23,570 bases of DNA from Methanolinea sp. UBA473 (GCA_002509495.1 DAEV01000043.1:347-23916), one strand, 5' to 3'. Shown: positions 13,854 through 21,328, counted from the first letter of the stretch. Translations and numbers: made by a program. The notes: generated by a model not told the origin, from the sequence alone.

Positions 13854-15090
13854 GCTTCACCTCTCTGACGTCCGCGTTCAGCATTCCGTCCCGCATCCGG
13901 ATCCGGATCCGGTCGCCCGGGTTTGTCTCGCGCGTAGACCGGAGCACCTTTCCCTCCTTTTCGAGGATGCAGTATCCTTTCCCGAGCAGGTGGGCAGGAT
14001 TCCTTGCCTGGAGGACTTCGCCGGAAGCCCGCAGGCGTTCCCGCTCGTACGATACCCGCGACTGGAGGGATCGTTTCAGCCGCTCGGCATACTCTGTCAG
14101 GTCCTCCCTTCTCTCGTTCACCCTCCGCCCCATCGAACGCGGGGAGAGCCGCTCCCTGAGCTCGGCAAGTTCGGATCCCGACCGATCAAGCCTTGATAGG
14201 AGCAGGGAGCTCATCTTCTTACCGGAATCGCGGAGGGTTTCGAGGAGGTTGATCCTGTCCGGCACCACCATCTCGGCCGCGGCCGAGGGGGTCGGAGCCC
14301 GGAGATCCGCCGCAAAATCTGCCAGGGTGATATCGACCTCGTGCCCGATCGCACTCACCACGGGGACCGGGCAGCAGGCGATCGCCCTCACCACATCGGG
14401 ATGGTTGAAGGGGAAGAGATCCTCGAAACTTCCGCCTCCCCTGGCTACGATGATCACCGCGGCCTTACTCCCGACCCTCCTGATTGCCGATGCAATCTCG
14501 AGGTGCGCCTCCTCCCCCTGCACTGCGGTGGGCGAGACTACCAGTTCTACCGGGTAACGGCGGCTTATGACATTTTTTATGTCCTGCAGCACCGCTCCGG
14601 TCTCCGAAGTAACCACTCCCACTACCAGGGGGCAGAACGGAAGCGGGCGTTTTCGTTCCGGCAGGAAACAGCCTTCCTTTGCGAGTTCCTCCTTCCAGCG
14701 TTCGACCTGGAGGTGTTTCTCTCCCCTCCCCGCATGCCGGATCTCCCGGACATAGAACTGGTAACGACCCTGCGGGGCATAATGCCCGACGGACCCGAAC
14801 ACCAGGACGTCCATCCCGTCCTCGGGCTCGAACTTCAGCCGCTGGCCGTCGGATCTCCACATTACGCAGGAGACGACTGCGGCGCAATTTCCATTCCTCT
14901 CGCCAAGCGAGAAGTAACGGTGCCCGGACCCGTGGAGCTTCAGGTTCGAGATCTCGCCCCTGACCCAGATGTCCTGGAGCCTGGTATCGTCGAAGATCTC
15001 CTGGATGATGGAGGTGATCTCATGGACGGTCAGGATCTCGGTCCCGTGCTCACGGATTTCCTCTGCGATCGTCCGCTGGTGCCAGGTCAT
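13837..15090 (-). CDS. xseA: Exodeoxyribonuclease VII large subunit
   Basis: A 417-residue catalytic subunit of a single-strand-specific, metal-independent exonuclease acting in DNA repair from both ends. The N-terminal OB-fold (about 20-110) includes DIWVRGEISN and HRYFSLGE. The catalytic domain (about 120-330) has GVVTSETGAVLQDI, ARGGGSFEDL followed by FNHPDVVRAI, and the signature SAIGHEVD then TLADFAADLRAPTPSAAAE. A C-terminal coiled region (about 290-360) binds XseB. The start is ATG 15090, with two in-frame TTG codons before it; no Shine-Dalgarno sequence is seen, and AT-rich sequence at about 15118 fits a leaderless start. Its presence in an archaeon suggests an ancient bacterial origin. 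Confidence 0.93.
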   Translation of the reverse strand: MTWHQRTIAEEIREHGTEILTVHEITSIIQEIFDDTRLQDIWVRGEISNLKLHGSGHRYFSLGERNGNCAAVVSCVMWRSDGQRLKFEPEDGMDVLVFGSVGHYAPQGRYQFYVREIRHAGRGEKHLQVERWKEELAKEGCFLPERKRPLPFCPLVVGVVTSETGAVLQDIKNVISRRYPVELVVSPTAVQGEEAHLEIASAIRRVGSKAAVIIVARGGGSFEDLFPFNHPDVVRAIACCPVPVVSAIGHEVDITLADFAADLRAPTPSAAAEMVVPDRINLLETLRDSGKKMSSLLLSRLDRSGSELAELRERLSPRSMGRRVNERREDLTEYAERLKRSLQSRVSYERERLRASGEVLQARNPAHLLGKGYCILEKEGKVLRSTRETNPGDRIRIRMRDGMLNADVREVKHDPEV

Positions 15091-15130
15091 CAACAACTAT
15101 TATGGAGGGAGTGGATTATGAATTAGGATC
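15091..15130. promoter_or_regulatory. Compact divergent promoter of xseA and the TIM-barrel gene
   Basis: The 40-base gap holds two AT-rich boxes. aactattatg (about 15096-15105) is about 30 bases before the plus-strand ATG 15131, and ttcataatcc on the minus strand (about 15113-15122) is about 28 bases before ATG 15090. Each fits a leaderless transcript, so the promoters overlap. Confidence 0.35.
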
Positions 15131-15952
15131 ATGGTACATTTCGCCTCTTCCAGCTTGTTTTTCCACGAATACCCCCTCCCGGAGGTTTTTGACTACATGG
15201 AGGAGGCAGGGCTCGATGCGATGGAGTTCTGGGTGGAAACACCGTCGTTCTGGCTGGCAGGCCGTCCGGAGGATGATCTCGCCCGGTGCATCGCGGCTCA
15301 TCCCGGGATCGGAACGATCAACGTCCATGCTCCTGTGCTCGACCTCAATCCCCTCTCCATCAACCCCAGGGTCGCTGCCGCGTCGGTGCAATACGCGGTG
15401 GAGGCGGTGGGGATGGCGGAACGGATCGGCGCGGGGGTGATCACCCTTCATCCCGGAAGGCGAACTGCAAAACGCGTCCCCGGAGGACCGGAGTTCAGGA
15501 GGCTCTCCCGGTACCTCGGGACCCTCAGGGAGGCATCCCGCGGGAAGAGGGTCCGGCTTGCACTGGAGAATATGGAAAAAAAGGTGAATTTTCTCCTCTG
15601 TTCTCCCGAGGAAATGCGTGAACTGCTGGATCGGGAGCCGTGGCTCCGGTTTACTCTCGATGTATCCCATGCGATGGGAACCTCCATTGCGGAAGTGAAC
15701 CGGTATATCGATCTCTGTTTTGATAGGCTCGCGAACGTGCACATGAGCAGGGCCTCGGATGGAACGATGCACCTGCCCATTGCCGGAAGCGATGAGATGG
15801 CCGGAATCCTGCATACCCTCCGGGATTACGGGTATGAAGGGACCATAACTCTTGAGATCGAGGACCGGAACTTCCCCCAGGAGCTCTCGTCGGAAGAAAA
15901 GATCCTTCTCCTATCCGGGGAGGTGGCCTTCCTGCGGAAATACCTTGAATAA
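15131..15952 (+). CDS. TIM-barrel metalloprotein, AP-endonuclease-2 / xylose-isomerase-like
   Basis: A 273-residue soluble TIM barrel of the superfamily holding endonuclease IV and sugar-phosphate isomerases/epimerases. Candidate metal ligands appear in the canonical order: His66 (NVHAP), His107 (TLHPG), Glu146 (LENM), Asp177 and His180 (LDVSH), His204 (NVHMS), Asp210 and His214, Glu242 (LEIE). This recalls the nine-ligand site of endonuclease IV, although the Asp-His spacing near 210-214 differs. Annotation could equally be sugar phosphate isomerase/epimerase; substrate undecided. It is divergent from xseA. The ATG has only a weak AGGATC upstream, and a TATA-like box about 30 bases back supports leaderless translation. 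Confidence 0.78.
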   Translation: MVHFASSSLFFHEYPLPEVFDYMEEAGLDAMEFWVETPSFWLAGRPEDDLARCIAAHPGIGTINVHAPVLDLNPLSINPRVAAASVQYAVEAVGMAERIGAGVITLHPGRRTAKRVPGGPEFRRLSRYLGTLREASRGKRVRLALENMEKKVNFLLCSPEEMRELLDREPWLRFTLDVSHAMGTSIAEVNRYIDLCFDRLANVHMSRASDGTMHLPIAGSDEMAGILHTLRDYGYEGTITLEIEDRNFPQELSSEEKILLLSGEVAFLRKYLE

Positions 15953-15959
15953 TCGACGG

Positions 15960-15970
15960 TTTTATAAAAT
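15960..15970 (+). promoter_or_regulatory. TATA box upstream of the CNNM/CorC-like gene
   Basis: The palindromic ttttataaaat lies about 78 bases before ATG 16043 and predicts transcription from about 15991, leaving a ~50-base leader that contains a short reading frame. Confidence 0.5.
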
Positions 15971-16001
15971 GCCAGCACGAATCCTATGTGTCCCAGGATA
16001 T

Positions 16002-16046
16002 ATGAACGATAAGGAAACTGCCGCTCATGCGGCGTGGAATCGATGA
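16002..16046 (+). CDS. Putative 14-codon leader ORF
   Basis: An ATG at 16002, about 11 bases after the predicted transcription start, opens a frame of 14 codons (MNDKETAAHAAWNR). Its TGA (16044-16046) overlaps the ATG of the CNNM-like gene as ATGA. The segment CCGC-TCAT-GCGG (16021-16032) inside it can form a small hairpin. The overlap would allow translational coupling. It may be chance, since it has no clear ribosome-binding site. Confidence 0.25.
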   Translation: MNDKETAAHAAWNR

Positions 16047-17329
16047 TTGAGGACATAATACTTCTTTTGCTCTTCATTCTCTGCCTGGCGCTCTCCGCAT
16101 TCTTCTCCGCATCCGAAGTTGCGCTCATCTCGGTCACGCGGGCGAAGGTAAGGACGCTTGTCAACGAAGGCCGGAGAGGAGCGGAGACGCTGGCAGTCTT
16201 AAAAGAGGACCCGAACCGTTTCCTCATCACCATCCTCATAGGGAACAATATCGTGAATGTGGCCGCGGCGTCCATCGCCACCGCGGTCACGATCAGCATA
16301 TTCGGCGACATAGGCGTCGGGATCGCAACCGGTGTGGTGGTCATCCTTCTCCTGGTCTTTGGGGAGATATCCCCGAAGCTCTATGCTGCAAGAACCGCGG
16401 AGAGGTTCGCCCTTACCGTGGCAAAGCCCATCTACTACCTTTCACGCGTTTTTTCCCCCATCATCTGGGGCATAGAGAAGCTCACACGCCGCAGGGACCT
16501 GGCAGAGGGGCTCTCCGAGCCTTCCGTGACCGAGGAGGAGATCAAGGAATGGATCGATGTGGGCAAGGAGGAAGGGGCGATCGAGCAGGAGGAGCGGGAG
16601 ATGCTCTACTCGGTTCTCGAGTTCGGGGACACGACTGCACGGGAGATCATGACCCCCAGGATCGACGTCGCGCTCATCGAGGACGAAAGCACTCTCGAAA
16701 CAGCCCTCCACTTATTCAACGAGACAGGATTTTCAAGGATCCCGGTATACCACGAACAGGTGGACAACATTATCGGGGTCCTGAACGTCAAGGACGTCTT
16801 CTCCGCACAGCTCGCCGGAAAGAAGAACCTCCCGATCAGCGACCTGATGTACGACCCATTCTTTGTCCCGGAGACCAAGAAGATCGACGATCTCCTGAAG
16901 GAGCTGCAACTTCGAAAGGTGCAGATCGCAATCGTCCTGGACGAATACAGCAGTTTCGTGGGGATCATCACGGTCGAGGACATCCTTGAGGAGCTCGTGG
17001 GAGATATCCTCGACGAGTTCGACCGCGAGGAGCCGGAGATCCAGAAGATAGGGGAGGGGGTCTACCTCGTGGACGCCAAGGTCTGGGTGGAGGATCTCAA
17101 CGACGAACTGGATCTCTCCCTGCCGGTTCACGAGTCCTACGAAACGATCGGGGGGCTCGTGATCGATCGCCTCGGCCACATCCCCCACCCGGGAGAGAGC
17201 GTCTATATACAGGAAAGCCACGTAAGTCTCGTGGTAACCCAGATGCTCTCCCGCAGGGTGGTGAAAGTGAAGCTCATCCAGCACAGGATAGGGGAACCGG
17301 GGGATGGGGCCCGTGAGGGTGAAAAATGA
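16043..17329 (+). CDS. CNNM/CorC (HlyC)-type CBS-domain membrane protein
   Basis: A 428-residue membrane protein. The N-terminal DUF21/CNNM domain (about 1-180) has about four hydrophobic helices and signatures SAFFSASEVALISVTRAKVR (about 19-38), GNNIVNVAAASIAT and FGEISPKLYA. The CBS pair (about 200-330) includes REIMTPRIDV, GFSRIPVYHEQVDNIIGVL and IVLDEYSSFVGIITVEDILEELVGDI. The C-terminal CorC_HlyC domain (about 345-420) includes DLNDELDLSLP. Relatives are Mg2+/Co2+ efflux or Na+/Mg2+ exchange proteins regulated by ATP binding; the ion here is inferred. GTG at 16034 is an alternative start. purN overlaps its stop by four bases. Confidence 0.9.
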   Translation: MIEDIILLLLFILCLALSAFFSASEVALISVTRAKVRTLVNEGRRGAETLAVLKEDPNRFLITILIGNNIVNVAAASIATAVTISIFGDIGVGIATGVVVILLLVFGEISPKLYAARTAERFALTVAKPIYYLSRVFSPIIWGIEKLTRRRDLAEGLSEPSVTEEEIKEWIDVGKEEGAIEQEEREMLYSVLEFGDTTAREIMTPRIDVALIEDESTLETALHLFNETGFSRIPVYHEQVDNIIGVLNVKDVFSAQLAGKKNLPISDLMYDPFFVPETKKIDDLLKELQLRKVQIAIVLDEYSSFVGIITVEDILEELVGDILDEFDREEPEIQKIGEGVYLVDAKVWVEDLNDELDLSLPVHESYETIGGLVIDRLGHIPHPGESVYIQESHVSLVVTQMLSRRVVKVKLIQHRIGEPGDGAREGEK

Positions 17330-17928
17330 AACGGATTGCAGTCCTGGCATCCGGAAGGGGCTCGAACTTCCAGGCGATCATCGATGCGATGAGGGATGGC
17401 CGGATCCCTGCCGAGTGGGCAGGGCTCGTCACCGACAACCCCCACGCGCATGCGGTGGTGCGGGCAAGGGAGGCGAACATACCCGTATTCATAGTGGATT
17501 TCGCATCCTTCCCGACAAAGGAGGAGTACGAGAAGGAACTCCTGTCGGTGATGAAGAAGATCCGTGCAGACCTCGTTGTCCTGGCCGGCTATATGAGGAT
17601 CGTCGGCAAGAGGGTAGTCCACGAGTTCCGGGGCAGGATGATCAATATCCACCCGGCCCTTCTTCCGGGTTTTCCGGGTCTCCATGCACAGAAACAGGCC
17701 CTGGAGTACGGGGTGAAGATCTCGGGGTGCACCGTCCATTTCGTGGACGAAGGGATGGATACCGGCCCAATCATCGTCCAGGCGTGCGTCCCGGTTCGTG
17801 ACGGGGACGACGAGGAGAGCCTGGCGGACCGGATCCTCAAAGAGGAGCACCGCTGCCTGCCGGAGGCCATCCGTCTCTTCTGCGAGGATCGCCTGGTCCT
17901 GGAAGGCCGCAGGGTAAGGAAGGAGTAA
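17326..17928 (+). CDS. purN: Phosphoribosylglycinamide formyltransferase (GART)
   Basis: A 200-residue cytoplasmic enzyme of de novo purine synthesis that transfers a formyl group from 10-formyl-tetrahydrofolate (or a methanogen equivalent) to GAR. The phosphate-binding N-terminus is ASGRGSNFQAI (8-18). The catalytic triad can be read as Asn106 and His108 in INIHPALLPGF and the Asp of MDTGPII (about 145). The length is normal for bacterial-type PurN. The ATG overlaps the preceding stop (ATGA), so it is cotranscribed with the CNNM-like gene. Many methanogens use formate-dependent PurT for this step; whether purT also exists cannot be seen here. Confidence 0.93.
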   Translation: MKRIAVLASGRGSNFQAIIDAMRDGRIPAEWAGLVTDNPHAHAVVRAREANIPVFIVDFASFPTKEEYEKELLSVMKKIRADLVVLAGYMRIVGKRVVHEFRGRMINIHPALLPGFPGLHAQKQALEYGVKISGCTVHFVDEGMDTGPIIVQACVPVRDGDDEESLADRILKEEHRCLPEAIRLFCEDRLVLEGRRVRKE

Positions 17929-17972
17929 ACGCCCTTCCGGAACCCGAAAATGGAGATTATTTTGGAGAGATC

Positions 17973-18296
17973 ATGGCACAGAAGTCGCACCATCCCGAGT
18001 CAAGAAGGATCGCACGTGAACGGATCGCCATCCTGTTCGAGCGTGCCCGCGAGTTTTTCCCCGAGAATCCGGCCTGGAGCGACAGATGCGTGGCACTCGC
18101 ACGGAGGATTGCGATGAAACAGCGGGTGAGGATCGATCGCCCGTTCCGGCGGCAGTTCTGTCACCACTGCGAGAAGTACCTGGTCCCGGGAAAAAACGTC
18201 CGGGTCCGGGTCTCACGCGGCCGGGTAATCATGACCTGCCTCTCCTGCCGGAGGCAGATGCGGTTCATGCTCAGGGGTGGACATGAGCGAAGGTAA
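17973..18296 (+). CDS. rnp4: RNase P protein component 4 (Rpp21/Rpr2)
   Basis: A 107-residue subunit of archaeal RNase P, which removes 5' leaders from pre-tRNA; it pairs with Rnp3-type protein partners and contacts the RNA specificity domain. The N-terminal helices (ARERIAILFERAREFF, about 14-29; WSDRCVALARRIA) are followed by a zinc ribbon with Cys63, Cys66 (CHHC) and Cys89, Cys92 (CLSC), embedded in basic residues. GGAGAGATC precedes the ATG. It overlaps the YhbY-like gene by 14 bases and opens the translation cluster. Confidence 0.92.
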   Translation: MAQKSHHPESRRIARERIAILFERAREFFPENPAWSDRCVALARRIAMKQRVRIDRPFRRQFCHHCEKYLVPGKNVRVRVSRGRVIMTCLSCRRQMRFMLRGGHERR

Positions 18297-18525
18297 ACGC
18301 AGGATATCCGGGCAGGACCTCAAACCCACGGTCTGGATCGGCAAACAGGGGTGTACCGGGACCGTGGTGGAAGAGATCGTCCAGCAGTTGAAGAAGAGAG
18401 GGTGCATCAAGGTTAAATGGCTTCAAAACACCGAGATCGACCCGGAGGAACTCGCATCCAGGGCGGACGCCGAGCTGGTCGAGACAAGGGGCAGAACCGC
18501 AGTGCTCAAGAGGAAGAGATCCTGA
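18283..18525 (+). CDS. YhbY-like CRM-domain RNA-binding protein
   Basis: An 80-residue protein consisting of a single CRS1-YhbY (CRM) domain. It shows LKPTVWIGKQGCTGTVVEEI, the classic GxxG-like loop region, KKRGCIKVKWL, and the late LVETRGRTAVLKRK. The bacterial homologue YhbY associates with pre-50S particles; a ribosome assembly role is inferred. The start is ATG 18283 preceded by GGGGTG; GTG 18277 is possible. It lies within the end of rnp4, so the two are translationally coupled. Confidence 0.87.
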   Translation: MSEGKRRISGQDLKPTVWIGKQGCTGTVVEEIVQQLKKRGCIKVKWLQNTEIDPEELASRADAELVETRGRTAVLKRKRS

Positions 18526-18573
18526 TAATCCTGCTTGTTTTTCCAGGCGGACCAGGAAGGTCCGGGTGCTCGG

Positions 18574-18584
18574 AAAATATAAAC
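18574..18584 (+). promoter_or_regulatory. TATA box of the S19e-led ribosomal operon
   Basis: aaaatataaac predicts transcription from about 18606, leaving a ~40-base leader with GTGAGGT about ten bases before the rps19e ATG. A 6-bp hairpin CGGACC/GGTCCG (18548-18564) just upstream may end the yhbY transcript. Confidence 0.5.
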
Positions 18585-18646
18585 GTGTAGTGTACCAATA
18601 TGTAAAGACTGTTAAAACTATTCGGTGACAGTGAGGTTCAATACAG

Positions 18647-19093
18647 ATGACAACCGTCTATGATGTTCCGGCCGACAGGTTCATCCGGGGCCTGGCAGAG
18701 GAACTAAAGAAGAGGCCGGAGATAACGCCCCCTGACTGGGCGGCATTCGCAAAGACGGGCACGCACAAGGAGATGCCTCCCGAGGACCCCGATTGGTGGT
18801 TTGTACGGGTCGCCTCCATCATGCGCCGGGTCTATATCGACGGCCCGGTCGGCGTGCAGCGGATGCGCACTTTCTACGGAGGCGGGAAGAACAGGGGTTC
18901 CCGGCCCGACAGGTTCAGGAAGGGAAGCGGGTCAATTCTCCGGAAATCGCTCCAGCAGCTGGAGTCGGCCGGACTGGTCCAGCATGACAAGACCGGCCGG
19001 AAGATCTCTCCCGCCGGGGCGTCCTTCATGGATGGCGTGGCCAATAATCTTGCCCGGGAGAAGCCGGGTAAGGCCACGGCATCTTCGGAATAG
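18647..19093 (+). CDS. rps19e: 30S ribosomal protein S19e
   Basis: A 148-residue archaeal/eukaryal ribosomal protein of the small-subunit head, needed in eukaryotes for 18S rRNA maturation. Family blocks are DWWFVRVASIMRRVYIDGPVGV (about 44-65), RMRTFYGGGKNRG, and the winged-helix end SILRKSLQQLESAGLV followed by GRKISPAG. The length is standard. It starts a tightly packed operon; the leader carries a GAGGT ribosome-binding site. The gene order S19e-PDCD5-PP-loop-L39e-L31e-aIF6 is a conserved archaeal arrangement. Confidence 0.96.
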   Translation: MTTVYDVPADRFIRGLAEELKKRPEITPPDWAAFAKTGTHKEMPPEDPDWWFVRVASIMRRVYIDGPVGVQRMRTFYGGGKNRGSRPDRFRKGSGSILRKSLQQLESAGLVQHDKTGRKISPAGASFMDGVANNLAREKPGKATASSE

Positions 19094-19104
19094 GGGGATG
19101 ACCT

Positions 19105-19449
19105 ATGGGAGACGATGAGCTCGCGGAACTGCGGAAGAGGAGGCTTGCCCAGATGCAGCAGCAGGCGTATGATCAGCAATACATGCAGCAGGAGGAGATG
19201 GAGCGGCAGAGGCAGCTCGAATCCCAGATACAATCAATCCTGATGCAGATCATGGAGCCTGATGCAAGGGAGCGGCTCAACACCATCAAGCTGACCCGCC
19301 CCGACTTTGCCAGGGCGGTAGAGCAGCAACTGGTCCTCCTCGCCCAGAGCGGTCGTCTCAAGCAGAAGATCTCGGATGTACAGCTGAAAGCCATTCTTCA
19401 GCAGTTGCAGCCTGCAAAGAAGGATTTCAAGATCAAGCGGAAGGGATGA
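19105..19449 (+). CDS. DNA-binding PDCD5-family protein
   Basis: A 114-residue homologue of eukaryotic PDCD5 (TFAR19). A long Gln-rich N-terminal helix (about 5-50, AQMQQQAYDQQYMQQEEMER) leads to a three-helix core with MEPDARERLNTIKLTRPDFAR (about 50-70) and a basic tail (KKDFKIKRKG). The eukaryotic protein binds DNA and the chaperonin CCT; the archaeal role is unproven, although the chaperone and ribosome context suggests a nascent-protein function. GGGGGATGA precedes the ATG. Its stop overlaps the next ATG by four bases. Confidence 0.93.
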   Translation: MGDDELAELRKRRLAQMQQQAYDQQYMQQEEMERQRQLESQIQSILMQIMEPDARERLNTIKLTRPDFARAVEQQLVLLAQSGRLKQKISDVQLKAILQQLQPAKKDFKIKRKG

Positions 19450-20057
19450 AAGCGGGTGTCCTCTTTTCCGGAGGTAAGGACAGTGCCCTCGCGGCGCTGC
19501 TGCTTTCACGGGACTATCACGTGGAACTCTCCACCTTCGTCTTCCGTCCGGACCGGGAAGTTCCCGGTGTGGAGAGGGCGGCAGGATCCCTGGGATATCC
19601 CTGGAGAAAGAGAGTGTTCCCCGATGGACTCCTGGATGAGGCGGTGAAGAGAGTGCTCGACTGCGGCTACCCGAACGAGGCCATCACAATGGTCCACAGG
19701 TGCGCACTCCGGTCCCTTGCCGCCGAATACCCCGTCGTGGCGGATGGAACGCGGTTCGACGACCGCGTGCCGAAACTCACCCGCGACCAGGTCCAGAACC
19801 TCCAGGACACCCTCGGATGCTCCTACATCCGACCGCTCCTCGGATTTCCAAGGAGGGAGGTCGACCGGCTGGCCGGCCTGCACCTGCAGATCTCCCGCGG
19901 GGAGACCGGGAGCCTGGAGAACGGCGATTACGAGTTCGAGATCCGGGAAGAGATTGCAGCAAGGGGATGCCGGCTGGCGGATTACTTTCCGCCGGGGCAT
20001 GAGCAGTCCCTGGTTCTTTCCAGGATCCGGCGAACAGAGGATGATGTGGATGAGTAA
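19446..20057 (+). CDS. PP-loop ATPase of unknown substrate (COG2117 / DUF7411-like)
   Basis: A 203-residue cytoplasmic enzyme with an adenylating PP-loop SGGKDSALAAL (8-18) typical of N-type ATP pyrophosphatases such as tRNA thiolases and asparagine synthase domains. Following blocks are RCALRSLA (about 85-92), the DGTRFDDRVP loop (about 99-108) and a C-terminal segment GETGSLENGDYEFEIREEIA. It lacks a CxxC pair and any fused THUMP or amidotransferase domain. COG2117 is described as related to tRNA thiouridine synthesis. Its location between PDCD5 and L39e suggests tRNA, rRNA or ribosomal protein modification. The substrate is unknown. Confidence 0.8.
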   Translation: MKAGVLFSGGKDSALAALLLSRDYHVELSTFVFRPDREVPGVERAAGSLGYPWRKRVFPDGLLDEAVKRVLDCGYPNEAITMVHRCALRSLAAEYPVVADGTRFDDRVPKLTRDQVQNLQDTLGCSYIRPLLGFPRREVDRLAGLHLQISRGETGSLENGDYEFEIREEIAARGCRLADYFPPGHEQSLVLSRIRRTEDDVDE

Positions 20058-20202
20058 AACAACGAAAGGATTCAAGATTCGCCTGGCAAAGGCGTGTGAG
20101 CAGAACCGCAGGGTTCCTGCCTGGGTGACGATGAAGACCAAGCGCCACGTGGTGTCCCACCCCCGCAGGCGCAACTGGAGACGCAGCACGCTCAAGGTGT
20201 GA
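20050..20202 (+). CDS. rpl39e: 50S ribosomal protein L39e
   Basis: A 50-residue, highly basic protein that lines the polypeptide exit tunnel. The pattern SKTTKGFKIRLAKA, NRRVPAWV, RRNWRRSTLKV is diagnostic. The ATG lies inside the end of the PP-loop gene, overlapping by eight bases, and GATGTGG precedes it. It is too short for routine length cut-offs. Confidence 0.96.
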   Translation: MSKTTKGFKIRLAKACEQNRRVPAWVTMKTKRHVVSHPRRRNWRRSTLKV

Positions 20203-20204
20203 GA

Positions 20205-20468
20205 ATGGCCGAAAAGACGGAAGAGCAGATCTACATCATCCCGCTCCGCGATGCGAAGCGGGCTCCCCGCTGGAAGCGCAGCAATACCGCGGTGAAAGAT
20301 ATCCGCAAATTCCTGGAAAAGCACATGAAGAGCGTGGATGTAAAGCTCGACAGGAGCATCAACGAACGAGTCTGGGACAGGGGAGCGGAGAAGCCTCCCT
20401 CGCGCATCCGGGTCCGTGCCATGAAATTCGACGACGGACAGGTCCAGGCCGAACTGGCCGAGGAATAG
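20205..20468 (+). CDS. rpl31e: 50S ribosomal protein L31e
   Basis: An 87-residue protein near the exit tunnel rim. Diagnostic blocks are YIIPLRDAKRAPRWKRSNTAVK (about 11-32) and INERVWDRGAEKPPSRIRVRA (about 50-70). The start is ATG 20205, two bases after the L39e stop, with AAGGTG upstream; GTG 20199 is less likely. Its stop abuts the aIF6 ATG with no gap. Confidence 0.95.
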   Translation: MAEKTEEQIYIIPLRDAKRAPRWKRSNTAVKDIRKFLEKHMKSVDVKLDRSINERVWDRGAEKPPSRIRVRAMKFDDGQVQAELAEE

Positions 20469-21131
20469 ATGGACAGGACGGTCTCGTTTTCAGGAGATCC
20501 GAGCATCGGTGTCTTCTCACGGGTGTTTGACGATGTGGCGGTCATACCCCCTTCCGCACCGGAGGAGTACCGGCAATCGGTCCGGGACCTTCTGGAAGTG
20601 GAGATTATCCCGACCACAATCCAGGGAAGCGAGATCGTAGGTTCACTGCTCACCGGAAACGGGCGTGGTTTTGTGGTCTCCGGTCTGGCCACTGCGGAAG
20701 AGACCGGCCGGCTTGAAGAGTACCGGGAGGTATTCAAGCTCGGCCATACGATGAACGCGGCAGGGAACATCATCATGACCAACGATACCTTCGCCGCAGT
20801 CCACCCGGATATGCCAGCGTCCCTTTCCCGGGAACTCGGAGAGTTTCTGGGTGTAAAAATCATCCCCCTCACGCTCGGGGGGGTGAAGACCGTCGGAATG
20901 GCGGGGGTCGCGACCAGAAAAGGGGTGCTCGTGCACCCGAGAACCACCCGGAACGAGATCACCGCCCTGGAAGAAGCGGCAGGGATCCCCGTCGGTACCG
21001 GGTCGGTGAATATGGGTACCGGTCTCGTGGGCACCGGCCTTCTTGTGAACGGCCGGGGATACCTGGCAGGCCTTGAGACGACCGGCTATGAATTGGGTAG
21101 AATTGAGGATGTATTTGGATTCCTGGAGTGA
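20469..21131 (+). CDS. eif6: Translation initiation factor aIF6
   Basis: A 220-residue pentein-fold anti-association factor that binds the 50S subunit and blocks premature joining with 30S. Repeated pseudo-fivefold blocks are visible: GNGRGFVVSGLATAEE, MNAAGNIIMTNDTFAAVHPDM, MAGVATRKGVLVHPRTTRNE, VGTGSVNMGTGLVGTGLLVNGRG. Length is standard. It begins directly at the end of rpl31e, so co-translation is expected. In eukaryotes release needs SBDS and EFL1. Confidence 0.96.
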   Translation: MDRTVSFSGDPSIGVFSRVFDDVAVIPPSAPEEYRQSVRDLLEVEIIPTTIQGSEIVGSLLTGNGRGFVVSGLATAEETGRLEEYREVFKLGHTMNAAGNIIMTNDTFAAVHPDMPASLSRELGEFLGVKIIPLTLGGVKTVGMAGVATRKGVLVHPRTTRNEITALEEAAGIPVGTGSVNMGTGLVGTGLLVNGRGYLAGLETTGYELGRIEDVFGFLE

Positions 21132-21136
21132 GTTGA

Positions 21137-21328
21137 ATGGAGAACCAGAAGTTCGAGGTGAAAGGAAATTTCATGATGGGTGAAGGGTGGCATCCCTTCA
21201 CCAAGGTAGTGCAGGCACCGAATGAGGCCCAGGCAAAAGAGAGGACATATGCCCTCATCGGGAGCAAACACCGTTTAAAAAGAAGCTATATCACCGTGAA
21301 GTCCATTATGGTAGTTGATGGTGAATAA
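21137..21328 (+). CDS. rpl18a: 50S ribosomal protein L18a (LX)
   Basis: A 63-residue archaeal LX protein, the short form of eukaryotic L18a/eL20. The pattern FEVKGNFMMGEGWHPFTKVV, NEAQAKERTYALIGSKHRLKR, ITVKSI is diagnostic. GGAGTGAG lies ahead of the ATG, within the aIF6 end. The 3' end overlaps the prefoldin gene by 11 bases. Confidence 0.94.
   Translation: MENQKFEVKGNFMMGEGWHPFTKVVQAPNEAQAKERTYALIGSKHRLKRSYITVKSIMVVDGE

Noticed and set aside
14341..15126. Plus-strand frame opposite xseA
   Set aside because: xseA has unmistakable family motifs throughout; this frame is its shadow.
16021..16032. CCGC-TCAT-GCGG as an independent regulatory hairpin
   Set aside because: Only four base pairs; noted within the leader ORF but too weak alone.
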